DNA of 13,258 bases from Crenothrix polyspora. GTDB taxonomy: Bacteria > Pseudomonadota > Gammaproteobacteria > Methylococcales > Methylomonadaceae. The stretch covers positions 1-13,258 of the forward strand of contig CAMDOP010000065.1 of assembly GCA_945903675.1 (NCBI GenBank). The letters run 5' to 3'. Of this stretch, positions 6,761-13,258 are shown one piece after another; within the stretch, counting starts at the first letter, position 1; each line of letters opens with the position of its first letter. The translations under genes were made by a program, and so were the position numbers. A model generated the notes under the pieces. The model searched no databases, was not told the origin of the DNA, and saw nothing but the letters and a program-made list of their open reading frames with translations.

Positions 6761-7436
6761 TTAAATTTAAACTTAAATTCTAATTTCTGATAGATCATTA
6801 CTGTTAAAAAACTAATTTCAATCCAGAAAAAACTTCCAGAATATTAAACTTTATAAGTTACATTAATCCAGCTCTCACAAACAGCAGAAAATGACATAAT
6901 AAATTTAATGTATTTGACTGAGCATAATAGTAATTTTTATTGATAGTAAAAAACCACTTATCTAAAAAATTAATATTACATAGATACAAGACTTTATTAA
7001 ATTAAGGGATTTTAACACCAGCTTGTTAAGCTACAATGACAATCAGTTAATAATTGGGATAGAAAATAAATTTTGATAAGTATATGGCAAAAAACTTAAT
7101 TACACATCGATAATAATTTTGCTTAACATTATAATATTGTCATTTATCAATCAGTGAAGTTTGAAAGTGAGGTGTGTAACATGCAGATTATTTTGACTTT
7201 GAAAATTAGAAAATTTTTGACAAGGATAACTTAAAAAACTAAAACTTTATGAAACCTCACATAGACAATAAACATAACACAATTAGACCTTAAACAATTA
7301 ACAACTACCTAGGGTAGCCCCAAAATTAGTGGCCGCGTCTTTTCGAAACTTTGGAACAAAGCTCAAAAGCTCATAGAAAATAGCGACCCCCAACCTTGAC
7401 TTAAGATAAACTGGAAACTACAACGCACTTATGACA
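6761..7436. other. Gene-free AT-rich stretch
   Basis: I see no coding region, RNA gene or strong terminator here. Base use is very AT-rich from 6761 to about 7300. A less AT-rich patch at about 7308-7395 contains the near-palindrome CTACCTAGGGTAG, GTGGCCGCG and the short direct repeat AAGCTCAAAAGCTC. This patch differs from its surroundings and may be a remnant of an inserted element, but I cannot identify it. Confidence 0.5.
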
Positions 7437-7943
7437 TTAAGCAGCAACTTTTGCATTGGTAGCAACAACTTTACCTTCTTTTAACTGCTCTGAATAATAT
7501 TCTTTAACTGCTTTAGGATCAAAAGTTAAAAAAGTACCACCTGAAGCAAAGTGCTGAATAAAAACTTTACCTAAGGCATAAGTTGTTGCACCAGAAACTA
7601 TCGATGAACTCACAGCACCCAAAGTAGTACCTATAACAGGGACTATTTTAATTGTGCTAGCAAATATAGGCGTTAATGAAGAAGACAAACTACCACCGGT
7701 TAATGCTCCGATAATATTTTTTCCTGCATTTTTTGAAAACTCGATACCGTACAAATTACTTAAACGCCTAAGCAGATCAAGATGAATACCAGTCACTGCT
7801 AAAAAATCAAACAAAGGAATTGGAATAATTCCTGCAGCAATAGCGGCATACGTACTATTTTTAACAATATTTAATGCTTCTTCTGTATTATCATTTACTG
7901 CCAATTCTGTATTATCATTTACTGCCAATGCATTTTCAGACAT
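7437..7943 (-). CDS. DUF697 membrane-associated protein
   Basis: A 168-residue protein. The ATG at 7943 is chosen because a perfect GGAGG lies 5 bases upstream; the upstream TTG at 7955 overlaps that site. After a polar N-terminus with a doubled LAVNDNTE, the sequence follows the DUF697 pattern: AAIAAGIIPIPLFDFLAVTG, then LDLLRRLSNLYGIEFSKNAG, two Gly-rich hydrophobic segments (about 80-100 and 103-130, the second with PVIGTTLGAV and SGATTYALGKVF), and the C-terminal IQHFASGGTFLTFDPKAVKE. DUF697 occurs alone or behind Era-like GTPase domains; its function is unknown. Here it stands alone, with no GTPase in the window. It is probably a monocistronic gene, as neighbours on both sides are hundreds of bases away. 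Confidence 0.85.
   Translation of the reverse strand: MSENALAVNDNTELAVNDNTEEALNIVKNSTYAAIAAGIIPIPLFDFLAVTGIHLDLLRRLSNLYGIEFSKNAGKNIIGALTGGSLSSSLTPIFASTIKIVPVIGTTLGAVSSSIVSGATTYALGKVFIQHFASGGTFLTFDPKAVKEYYSEQLKEGKVVATNAKVAA
7881..7928. repeat. Perfect 24-bp tandem duplication inside the DUF697 gene
   Basis: Two identical, directly adjacent 24-base copies (7881-7904 and 7905-7928) encode LAVNDNTE twice near the N-terminus. Lack of any difference between copies points to a recent in-frame slippage or duplication. Confidence 0.95.
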
Positions 7944-7955
7944 AGGAACCTCCAA

Positions 7956-8152
7956 GAAAAGTTTATATTAGTGCTTATGCACTGAATACCATACTAAAAT
8001 AGCCTGCGATTTAGATCAATCATTATTTTAGCCAAAAGTAAATAACTACATTTTTTCTTTTTACTCTCCCAACCTAACTTCGATAGAACCTGCTATTGCA
8101 GTGACATCCTGAGACAAGTGCAGCAGAACAACAAAAACACTACAAAGAAAAT
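7956..8152. other. Intergenic, no feature recognised
   Basis: This is upstream DNA of the DUF697 gene on the minus strand and presumably contains its promoter. I could not pick out clear -35 and -10 boxes. No reading frame with family resemblance was seen. Confidence 0.4.
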
Positions 8153-8254
8153 TTATTCACCTCCGCCGCAACTCATGTAAGACCCATAAAATAACTTATT
8201 AAATACTAAGGCCTGCTCTTTAAAGCCAGCTGAATACTTTTTATATTTCTTCAT
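8153..8254 (-). pseudogene. Possible 33-codon stub of an IS3-type OrfA or a small protein
   Basis: The minus strand from the ATG at 8254 reads MKKYKKYSAGFKEQAL and ends MSCGGGE before TAA. The start resembles the N-terminus of IS3/IS911-type OrfA proteins (K-Y-S-x-E-F-K-E-Q-A-V/L), after which the helix-turn-helix should follow but does not. Thus it looks like a stub fused to unrelated sequence, or a real microprotein with a Gly-rich tail. TGAGA lies about 9 bases upstream as a weak ribosome site. Evidence is thin. Confidence 0.3.
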
Positions 8255-8384
8255 TTCTAATCTCAAATTTTATTTTTAGTTTATTATGTGAAATCATGAT
8301 AAAACTATAAGTAATTTATTTATTCTGCGAATAATGGATTTGACCACTTAATTATCCATTACTCCCAAAAAAGTAATTTATTCA

Positions 8385-8554
8385 GAGACCTTTGCACGTA
8401 ACAGGAATTGATTCAATTTTAAACAAAAACACCAAAATACTTACCCTGATCGTAGAAAATAATCAAGCAATATCAATAGAATGCATAATTATTTTTCTAC
8501 ATTCAGACTCACAGGTTAAATATTAGTCTAAAATTTGTTTGGTGCAAAGATCTC
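8385..8554. mobile_element. 170-bp MITE-like element related to the adjacent IS5-family element
   Basis: Starts GAGACCTTTGCAC and ends GTGCAAAGATCTC, inverted repeats matching at 12 of 13 positions. The first arm is identical to the left terminal repeat of the full IS that begins 17 bases downstream. The flanks show a 5-base direct repeat, ATTCA, on both sides, fitting a target duplication. The AT-rich interior has no reading frame and no evident similarity to the IS interior. It has the features of a non-autonomous element mobilised in trans by an IS5-type transposase. Confidence 0.75.
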
Positions 8555-8653
8555 ATTCAATATTACAAACTGAGACCTTTGCACGAATCCTGTAAAAATC
8601 CCATAAAAATTAGATAATACAGCATAGAAAATCATCTGAACTAGGACATTAAA

Positions 8654-9620
8654 ATGGCGTGGAAAAACTTACAACAAACGACATTGGTTGATGCGATGCT
8701 GATTGAGCATGAGGCTTTAAAAGAATTAGACGATGTTCATGAGCTTATTGACTGGTCAAAAATTGAAAGTTTGCTGGCTGGTCTTCATTCCAGTCCTCGC
8801 GGCGAAAAAGCCAGGCCTCCTTTAATGATGTTTAAAGCGCTATTGTTGCAAAGTTGGTATGCATTAAGTGATCCTGCTTTAGAAAAACAACTGGCGCGTG
8901 ATCTACTTTTTCGGCGCTTTATAGGCTTAAGTATTTCTGAGTCAGTCCCTGATCATTCAACCCTATGGCGCTTTCGTCAACTGTTGGAAAAACAAAGTTT
9001 GATGAATGCCTTGCTAACTGCCATTAATGATCAACTTACAGAACAGGGCTTATACATTAAATCAGATGAAGTCAGTTTCATTGATGCCAGCGTGATAGAA
9101 GCTAAACAATGCCGACCTCACAAACGAGCAGACGCTAGTACTACTCAAGATCCTGATGCCGCTTGGAATGTCAAAGCAGGCTCTGATGGAAAAAGCAAAA
9201 GCACCTACGGATACAAAGCTCATATCAACGTTGATGAAGAAGGGCTGATTAAAGCACTAGCTTACTCAGCGGGTAACGTGCATGATTCAAATCACTTCTC
9301 TACCTTAACTTAAGGGTAATGAAGCAGTGGCTTATGCGGACAGCGGTTATCAAAGCCAAGCACACACTGACTGGCTCTCAGAGCAAGGCATTGAAAACAG
9401 ACTCATCAAGCGCGCCTACCGGAATCGCCCTTTAAGCAAAGAAGATAAAGTGTTTAACCAAACCCACGCTGGAGTTCGCAGTAGTGTCGAACGAGTATTT
9501 GGAGTGCTTAAACTACATTACGCTATTGGAAAAGCCCGTTATCTTGGCTTAGGACGAAATCGGACTCGCGTAGAACTAATGTGTGTTGCTCATAATATTA
9601 AGCCAGGCTTATCGATTTGA
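8654..9620 (+). pseudogene. IS5-family transposase, one frameshift
   Basis: DDE transposase that cuts and joins the IS ends. The ATG at 8654 has AGGA 7 bases upstream. The first part (219 codons to a TAA at 9311-9313) contains the DUF772-like N-terminal region (LHSSPRGEKARPPLMMFKAL, DHSTLWRFRQ) and the first Asp in FIDASVIEA (Asp144). The second part, in the +1 frame, holds AYADSGYQS with the second Asp and RSSVERVFGVLKLHY with the Glu, ending at 9620. At 9305-9314, TTAACTTAAG has one base too many; dropping an A gives TLLKGNEAVAYADSG as expected. The joined protein would be about 321 residues, full length. The break lies between the two Asp residues and is not at a usual programmed slippery run, so it is likely inactivating. 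Confidence 0.9.
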
Positions 9621-9644
9621 CAGGGGCAGTACGCCTAAAAAAGG

Positions 9645-9672
9645 GGATTAACGGGTAAAAACCCGTTAATCC
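9645..9672. terminator. 12-bp perfect stem-loop after the IS transposase
   Basis: GGATTAACGGGT, loop AAAA, ACCCGTTAATCC, 24 bases after the transposase stop and inside the IS. No T-run follows on the plus strand (GAGCTATACG), so it would be a weak intrinsic terminator. It may instead block read-through translation or transcription into the IS from outside. Confidence 0.5.
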
Positions 9673-9809
9673 GAGCTATACGAACAGTATTTAGTTAATA
9701 TTTTTGTAAAATGAGTAAAAAAATCACCTTTGAGTTATTGTTGAGCTAATAAAGGCTCATAGCGCAAAGGTCTCACTATTTCAATACACTTGCTTAGAGG
9801 TTTATTAAT

Positions 9810-11396
9810 ATGAAAAAAAAATACTTATTTCTTATATCGTCGCTATTTTTAGCCAGCAACATCCATGCAGATTCTGCAGTTATTGTTGACAATTCCACTG
9901 TAGACTCTGTTTATGACTCAGCCACCGGATCACTTTCTATACCATTAATTGACATAGGCGCTCAACGTTACAGCTCTAATTTGACTTTTAAAAAGTTGAG
10001 TCAAAATGCTGACGGGAGCTATAGTACTGTCACCACTATAAGTCCCTTAGCCTCTGCTTATGATTCTACAGGTATCGTTGTTGACCCAGGCTTTGATACA
10101 ACTATTGCAGCTAATTTAAAAAACTTTTTGCTAGCACACACCCAATCTTTAGCTAATGGAGGGCTTGGTAAGCCGGGAGCCATCATTAGAGTAGAAATGG
10201 ATGGCAAAGTATGGCGTGGATCAACTGGCCTAAGGCGCGTGAACTCACCTGAGTTACTTAATTTTTCAGATAGGCATCGCATAGGAAGTCTTACCAAGAC
10301 TTTTGTTGATAACGCACTGATGCAATTAGTTGATCAAGGCAAAGTAGGTTTAGATACCACAATTGACACTTATCTCCCTAATGTAAATGTTCCAAATAAA
10401 AGCATCATTACCATTAGAGATTTGATAGCTCATAGAAGTGGTCTATATAACTATGTCGTTGATCCTACCTTTACTGGCATTCAGTATAATTTAGCTGTCA
10501 ATCCACTAAAGGTTTATTCGCGCCAAGATTTATTAGATATAGCTAACAATCAACCTGTAAACTATATTCCAAACCCTGCAGCCCCTGTTTATAAATATAC
10601 TAATACCGGCTTAACATTAGCTGGCTTAATTATTGAAGCAGTTACAGGTCAATCAGTTGAAAGCGTGGTTAAAGCATCAACTATTGACAAGTTAGGTTTA
10701 AAACGCACCGAATTTCCTACCAAGGACCCCGGCATTCAATCTAATTATATGCATGGACATGCTGATTATAATAATGACGGCATATTAAGTTCTTACAATG
10801 GTGATTTAAAACAAGCAGCTTGGATAGATCCTAATAATGGCAATACTGTACCAGCATTTAAAGCTCAGGAAATTGTAAGCTATCTTGATCCATCAGTGGC
10901 TTGGGCAGCAGGCGCGATGATATCTAATCATGAAGACTTATCAAAATGGATGAAAGCTTATGTAGATGGCACTTTACTTACAACCAAGGGCTTACAAAAG
11001 CAAGTCCTAACAGATTGTTTACCTTCAGCACCTGATTATGGCGCTTCTTATTGTTTAGGTCTGGTTAAGGTCGCTTGGCCATTTACTCACGTCAGTGGTA
11101 ACAGTACCTCAACCGAGGTAGGCCTTCCAATCAACAATGATCCAAACCATATCTACTACGGACATTTAGGACAAATTCAAGGTTATGACAATGCAGTGTT
11201 CCGCAATACCGCAAGAAACATTACCATCGGCTTAACAAATAACAATTATTTTATTAGCACTGACTCTAATTATGGTACGGGTGTTTTGATGTTCTATTTA
11301 TTGAATATTGTCGACCCTCAACCAGCGGCAAACAAAGCTATACGTCAGAAAGCGGCAATTGCACCACTAAATGCTGAAGATCTAGGCGGACAATAA
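9810..11396 (+). CDS. Exported serine hydrolase (beta-lactamase/DD-peptidase fold) with N-terminal LSIP module
   Basis: A 528-residue protein. Residues 1-20 are a signal peptide (KKK, hydrophobic LFLISSLFLAS, cleavage near IHA-DS). Residues about 34-60 match the LSIP module of the YHYH protein (VYDSATGSLSIPLIDIG then YSSN). The catalytic domain, about 85-500, has the three class C/EstB motifs: S-L-T-K at 160-163 with nucleophile Ser160, Y-T-N at 263-265, and H-L-G at 452-454 in place of K-T-G. The family includes DD-carboxypeptidases, class C-like beta-lactamases and esterases; the substrate cannot be told from motifs. AGAGG lies 9 bases before the ATG. The IS5 element ends 35 bases upstream. 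Link with the wall-recycling genes at the left end is not supported by position. Confidence 0.9.
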   Translation: MKKKYLFLISSLFLASNIHADSAVIVDNSTVDSVYDSATGSLSIPLIDIGAQRYSSNLTFKKLSQNADGSYSTVTTISPLASAYDSTGIVVDPGFDTTIAANLKNFLLAHTQSLANGGLGKPGAIIRVEMDGKVWRGSTGLRRVNSPELLNFSDRHRIGSLTKTFVDNALMQLVDQGKVGLDTTIDTYLPNVNVPNKSIITIRDLIAHRSGLYNYVVDPTFTGIQYNLAVNPLKVYSRQDLLDIANNQPVNYIPNPAAPVYKYTNTGLTLAGLIIEAVTGQSVESVVKASTIDKLGLKRTEFPTKDPGIQSNYMHGHADYNNDGILSSYNGDLKQAAWIDPNNGNTVPAFKAQEIVSYLDPSVAWAAGAMISNHEDLSKWMKAYVDGTLLTTKGLQKQVLTDCLPSAPDYGASYCLGLVKVAWPFTHVSGNSTSTEVGLPINNDPNHIYYGHLGQIQGYDNAVFRNTARNITIGLTNNNYFISTDSNYGTGVLMFYLLNIVDPQPAANKAIRQKAAIAPLNAEDLGGQ

Positions 11397-11450
11397 ATTG
11401 ACAGCAGGGAGTTGCTAATTTGCGATTCCCTCAGCCAACTTTTTTCATTA

Positions 11451-11480
11451 GCTGGATACAGAAAGCTAAAAGTATCCAGC
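11451..11480. terminator. 9-bp stem-loop downstream of the serine hydrolase
   Basis: GCTGGATAC and GTATCCAGC are perfect inverted arms around a 12-base loop, 54 bases after the stop codon. The following sequence is T-rich but lacks an unbroken T-run, so its role as terminator is tentative. Confidence 0.4.
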
Positions 11481-11651
11481 ATATTGTTACAATTTGTATT
11501 TTTCTCTGCTGCCATTAACTATAAGTTATTTAACCTCCTCATCTTAATTTGGCAACCTTAATAAAGCACCTTGTAAATTTTTTTATCACAAGAATTGATC
11601 CAAGAGTTGCGAGGGGAAATATCAGCTAATAACAACCAATTTTAATAAGAC

Positions 11652-11681
11652 TTATAAAAATCTATTTATAGATTTTTATAA
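11652..11681. promoter_or_regulatory. Perfect palindrome with 13-bp arms just upstream of the SPFH gene
   Basis: TTATAAAAATCTA, loop TTTA, TAGATTTTTATAA, ending 17 bases before the ATG at 11699. It covers the zone where a -10 box or leader would lie and contains TATAAA on both strands. It could be a regulator-binding site, a leader hairpin controlling translation or a symmetric AT-rich terminator. Such long perfect symmetry next to a start codon is not expected by chance. Confidence 0.55.
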
Positions 11682-11698
11682 AAAATCATGCAAAATGT

Positions 11699-12592
11699 AT
11701 GAATGTTAATATAAAGACTATAACCCCCCTCCCAAATATGAACAAACCATCAAAATCAAGATTAGCTCTTTATTTACCCTATTTAATAATATCAGCTTTG
11801 ATCCTTGTTCTTTTCCTCGTTTTTTTCTGGTCCTTTATTTTTAAAACAATAAAACCAGGTGAAGTCGGTATTTTATACAAGCGATTTGGGCAGGGAACCA
11901 TTACAGACAAAACCTATCCTGAAGGACTCACGTTAATATTGCCTTGGGACATTTTGTATATTTACAATGGAAGGACCCAACAACACGAACACAAAATGAT
12001 GGCTATTTCTAATGAAGGTTTAAACGTAGAAGTCAATATGTCTATTCGTTATAACCCTGAATTAGAAACTTTAGGAATCTTACACCAAAACATAGGTCCT
12101 GATTATTTACAAAAAATTATAATTCCTGAGGTTGAGTCTAATATTAGAGAGCAATTTGGACGCTTAGATATCAACAATATATATTCACCAAACCCAGCTT
12201 TGCTTGAAGACATTGTAGATCTTACTAAGAACAAGCTACAGAGAAATTATATCACTTTACAGAATGTAGCAATTCTGCGCATTACCTTGCCAAAAAACAT
12301 AGAAGTAGTTATGGAAAAGAAAGTGGAATATAAGGTACTAGCCGAAGCATACGAATTTAGAATACAAGCGGAGTTACTTGAAGTCAAAAGGAAAACGGCT
12401 GAGGCGAACGGCATTAAAGCCTTTAATGATATAGTCAACAATTCGTTAACAGATGATATTTTAAAATGGCAAGGCATTCAGGCGACCATTGCTATTTCTA
12501 ATTCCAATAATTCCAAGGTTGTAATAATTGGCAACAAATCAAAAGAGATGCCTATTATTTTAGGCGGCGATTCAGATACAGCGAAACGCTGA
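11699..12592 (+). CDS. Membrane-anchored SPFH/band 7 (prohibitin-like) protein
   Basis: A 297-residue protein. One hydrophobic segment at about 24-48 follows a short basic cytoplasmic N-terminus (KPSKSR), then the SPFH domain starts with IKPGEVGILYKRFGQGT (51-67) and runs to about 210, including GLTLILPWD and VNMSIRYNPE. A charged helical stretch with coiled-coil character follows, about 205-245 (EKKVEYKVLAEAYEFRIQAE), then a short tail. SPFH proteins form large ring or cage oligomers that organise membrane patches or proteases; the closest general likeness is to prohibitin/HflC types, but neither FtsH nor an NfeD partner is nearby. The ATG at 11699 lacks a Shine-Dalgarno; an internal ATG at 11738 is an alternative that keeps the membrane segment. 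The stop codon overlaps the start of the next gene by one base. Confidence 0.85.
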   Translation: MNVNIKTITPLPNMNKPSKSRLALYLPYLIISALILVLFLVFFWSFIFKTIKPGEVGILYKRFGQGTITDKTYPEGLTLILPWDILYIYNGRTQQHEHKMMAISNEGLNVEVNMSIRYNPELETLGILHQNIGPDYLQKIIIPEVESNIREQFGRLDINNIYSPNPALLEDIVDLTKNKLQRNYITLQNVAILRITLPKNIEVVMEKKVEYKVLAEAYEFRIQAELLEVKRKTAEANGIKAFNDIVNNSLTDDILKWQGIQATIAISNSNNSKVVIIGNKSKEMPIILGGDSDTAKR

Positions 12593-13258
12593 TGAAAAAG
12601 TTCATACTTCCTACTTTACTTGTCATTATGGCTTCGGCTTTGCCGACACGTTTATTATTGGGCTATCACTCAAGTTATAAATATTTGCAAAATCAAAGAA
12701 TAGAATTAGCAAAAAATCTAACAGAAGATATAAATATTGCCTTAATATGGAACAATGCCTTTTCGGGAACAGATTTTGAAAAAGGTGCTAAGTTAGCAGT
12801 TGAAGAAGAAAATGAAGCTGGATTTTTCTTTTCAAAAGATAATGTAAATTTACAAAAAAAAATGATTATACATTCATTCCATGACGATAAAACTAACAAT
12901 GAGCATATTACAAAAAAAATTATAACTGATAAGCGTATTGTTGCCGCTCTTAGCCTACAGGAGTCTACAGAAGCGGTTAAATCATCAGTAAGTTTTGAAA
13001 TGTATGGCATTGTAATGCTATCTACTGCTGCGTCAGATGAGCATTTAACAAATCATCAATTCAAATATATATTTAGCACACTTCCAACTTCAAAAAGTTA
13101 CAGTAGAAAATTAGCTGATTTTGCAGAGACCAAGAAGTACAACAAAATTGTAAGTATCTATTCAAGAGATAGTAGAGGTGGATTTAACCTTATAAGCAAT
13201 TTTCTCAGCTCACTGGTTGGCAAAAATCCAAACGTAGTTTATTCACGGTCACTAGATC
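12592..13258 (+). CDS. Type I periplasmic-binding protein (branched-chain amino acid/ligand-binding fold), partial
   Basis: The ATG at 12592 shares its A with the TGA of the SPFH gene, so translation is probably coupled. At least 222 codons run off the right edge without a stop. The N-terminus, MKKFILPTLLVIMASALPTR, is a signal peptide or membrane anchor. Then INIALIWNNAFSGTDFEKGA with KLAVEEENEAGFF matches the start of Leu/Ile/Val-type binding domains (Peripla_BP_6), where the pattern is I-x-I-x2-hydrophobic, a loop, and a helix of G-x2-L-A-V-E-E-x-N. A second segment, KRIVAALSLQESTEAV and GIVMLSTAASDEHL, corresponds to the usual 'alternative strand then S-T-x2-P-x-L' zone, and IFSTLPTSKSYSRKLADFA and YNKIVSIYSRDSRGG follow as in the family. 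The ligand is unknown. No ABC permease or ATPase is visible. Confidence 0.8.
   Translation, partial: MKKFILPTLLVIMASALPTRLLLGYHSSYKYLQNQRIELAKNLTEDINIALIWNNAFSGTDFEKGAKLAVEEENEAGFFFSKDNVNLQKKMIIHSFHDDKTNNEHITKKIITDKRIVAALSLQESTEAVKSSVSFEMYGIVMLSTAASDEHLTNHQFKYIFSTLPTSKSYSRKLADFAETKKYNKIVSIYSRDSRGGFNLISNFLSSLVGKNPNVVYSRSLD

Larger units (their letters stand above)
8572..9774 (+). mobile_element. Complete IS5-family insertion sequence, 1203 bp
   Basis: Bounded by GAGACCTTTGCAC on the left (8572-8584) and GCGCAAAGGTCTC on the right (9762-9774), 12 of 13 matching as inverted repeats. The bases just outside are ACT on both sides (8569-8571 and 9775-9777), which fits a 3-bp target duplication; the A-N-T form would suit the ISL2 subgroup, though the subgroup is uncertain. 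It contains one transposase gene broken by a single frameshift and a strong hairpin behind it. It sits 35 bases before the serine hydrolase start codon and may have separated that gene from its old promoter. Confidence 0.88.
11397..11698. other. Intergenic, two hairpins, no gene
   Basis: AT-rich spacer between the serine hydrolase and the SPFH gene. It holds two hairpins listed separately (11451-11480 and 11652-11681). Earlier, AGGGA (11406-11410) can pair with TCCCT (11427-11431), with a run of T at 11440-11446, a weak further terminator candidate for the serine hydrolase. No coding region was found. Confidence 0.5.

Noticed and set aside
7308..7330. GTAGCCCCAA shared between 7314 and the intron end near 5045 as a second intron copy
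   Set aside because: Only ten bases match and no domain V or VI follows at 7308-7400.
9296..9330. Programmed ribosomal frameshift in the IS transposase
   Set aside because: The shift site TTAACTTAAG has no slippery A or T run, and it lies between catalytic Asp codons where IS5 elements are normally uninterrupted; a simple one-base mutation fits better.
12693..13010. 105-codon minus-strand frame
   Set aside because: Antisense to the periplasmic-binding protein gene, which shows family motifs and is coupled to the gene before it.

Overview
The window looks like a piece of chromosome from an AT-rich gammaproteobacterium. The left edge has the first 12 codons of recA, followed upstream by mltB on the same strand, an order also found in E. 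coli (mltB-pncC-recA). A typical gammaproteobacterial AmpD is divergent from mltB. Genus cannot be fixed from this sequence alone.

Layout. (1) 1-1895 is core chromosome: recA (partial), the lipoprotein murein transglycosylase MltB, and the divergent anhydro-muropeptide amidase AmpD. The last two act one after the other in peptidoglycan turnover. (2) 1921-2172 is an array of six 42-bp tandem repeats directly behind ampD. (3) 2420-5039 encodes a large secreted YHYH-domain protein. Sixteen bases later comes a second exported-protein gene, now frameshifted and cut off. (4) 5040-6061 is mobile-element wreckage: the 3' end of a group II intron (domains V and VI plus the maturase C-terminus), a decayed ISNCY-like transposase and a possible IS66-like fragment. 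(5) 6053-7943 holds a stand-alone 4'-phosphopantetheinyl transferase and a DUF697 membrane protein, both on the minus strand and separated by about 680 bases of AT-rich DNA. (6) 8153-9774 holds a possible transposase N-terminal scrap, a 170-bp MITE-like element and a full-length IS5-family element whose transposase carries one frameshift. The MITE and the IS share terminal inverted repeats. (7) 9810-11396 is an exported serine hydrolase of the beta-lactamase/carboxypeptidase fold. (8) 11699-13258 is a translationally coupled pair: a membrane-anchored SPFH (band 7) protein and a type I periplasmic-binding protein that runs off the right edge.

Connections. The YHYH protein and the serine hydrolase are unrelated in their main domains, but both carry, just after the signal peptide, a short module with the core Y-x-S-x4-LSIP-x3-(V/I)G-x3-Y-S/T-N (two copies in the first, one in the second). 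This suggests a shared export, surface or assembly tag. The SPFH/periplasmic-binding pair overlaps by one base and has a perfect 13-bp-arm palindrome just upstream. It is the best candidate here for a little-described membrane sensing or scaffolding system, but its remaining genes lie outside the window.
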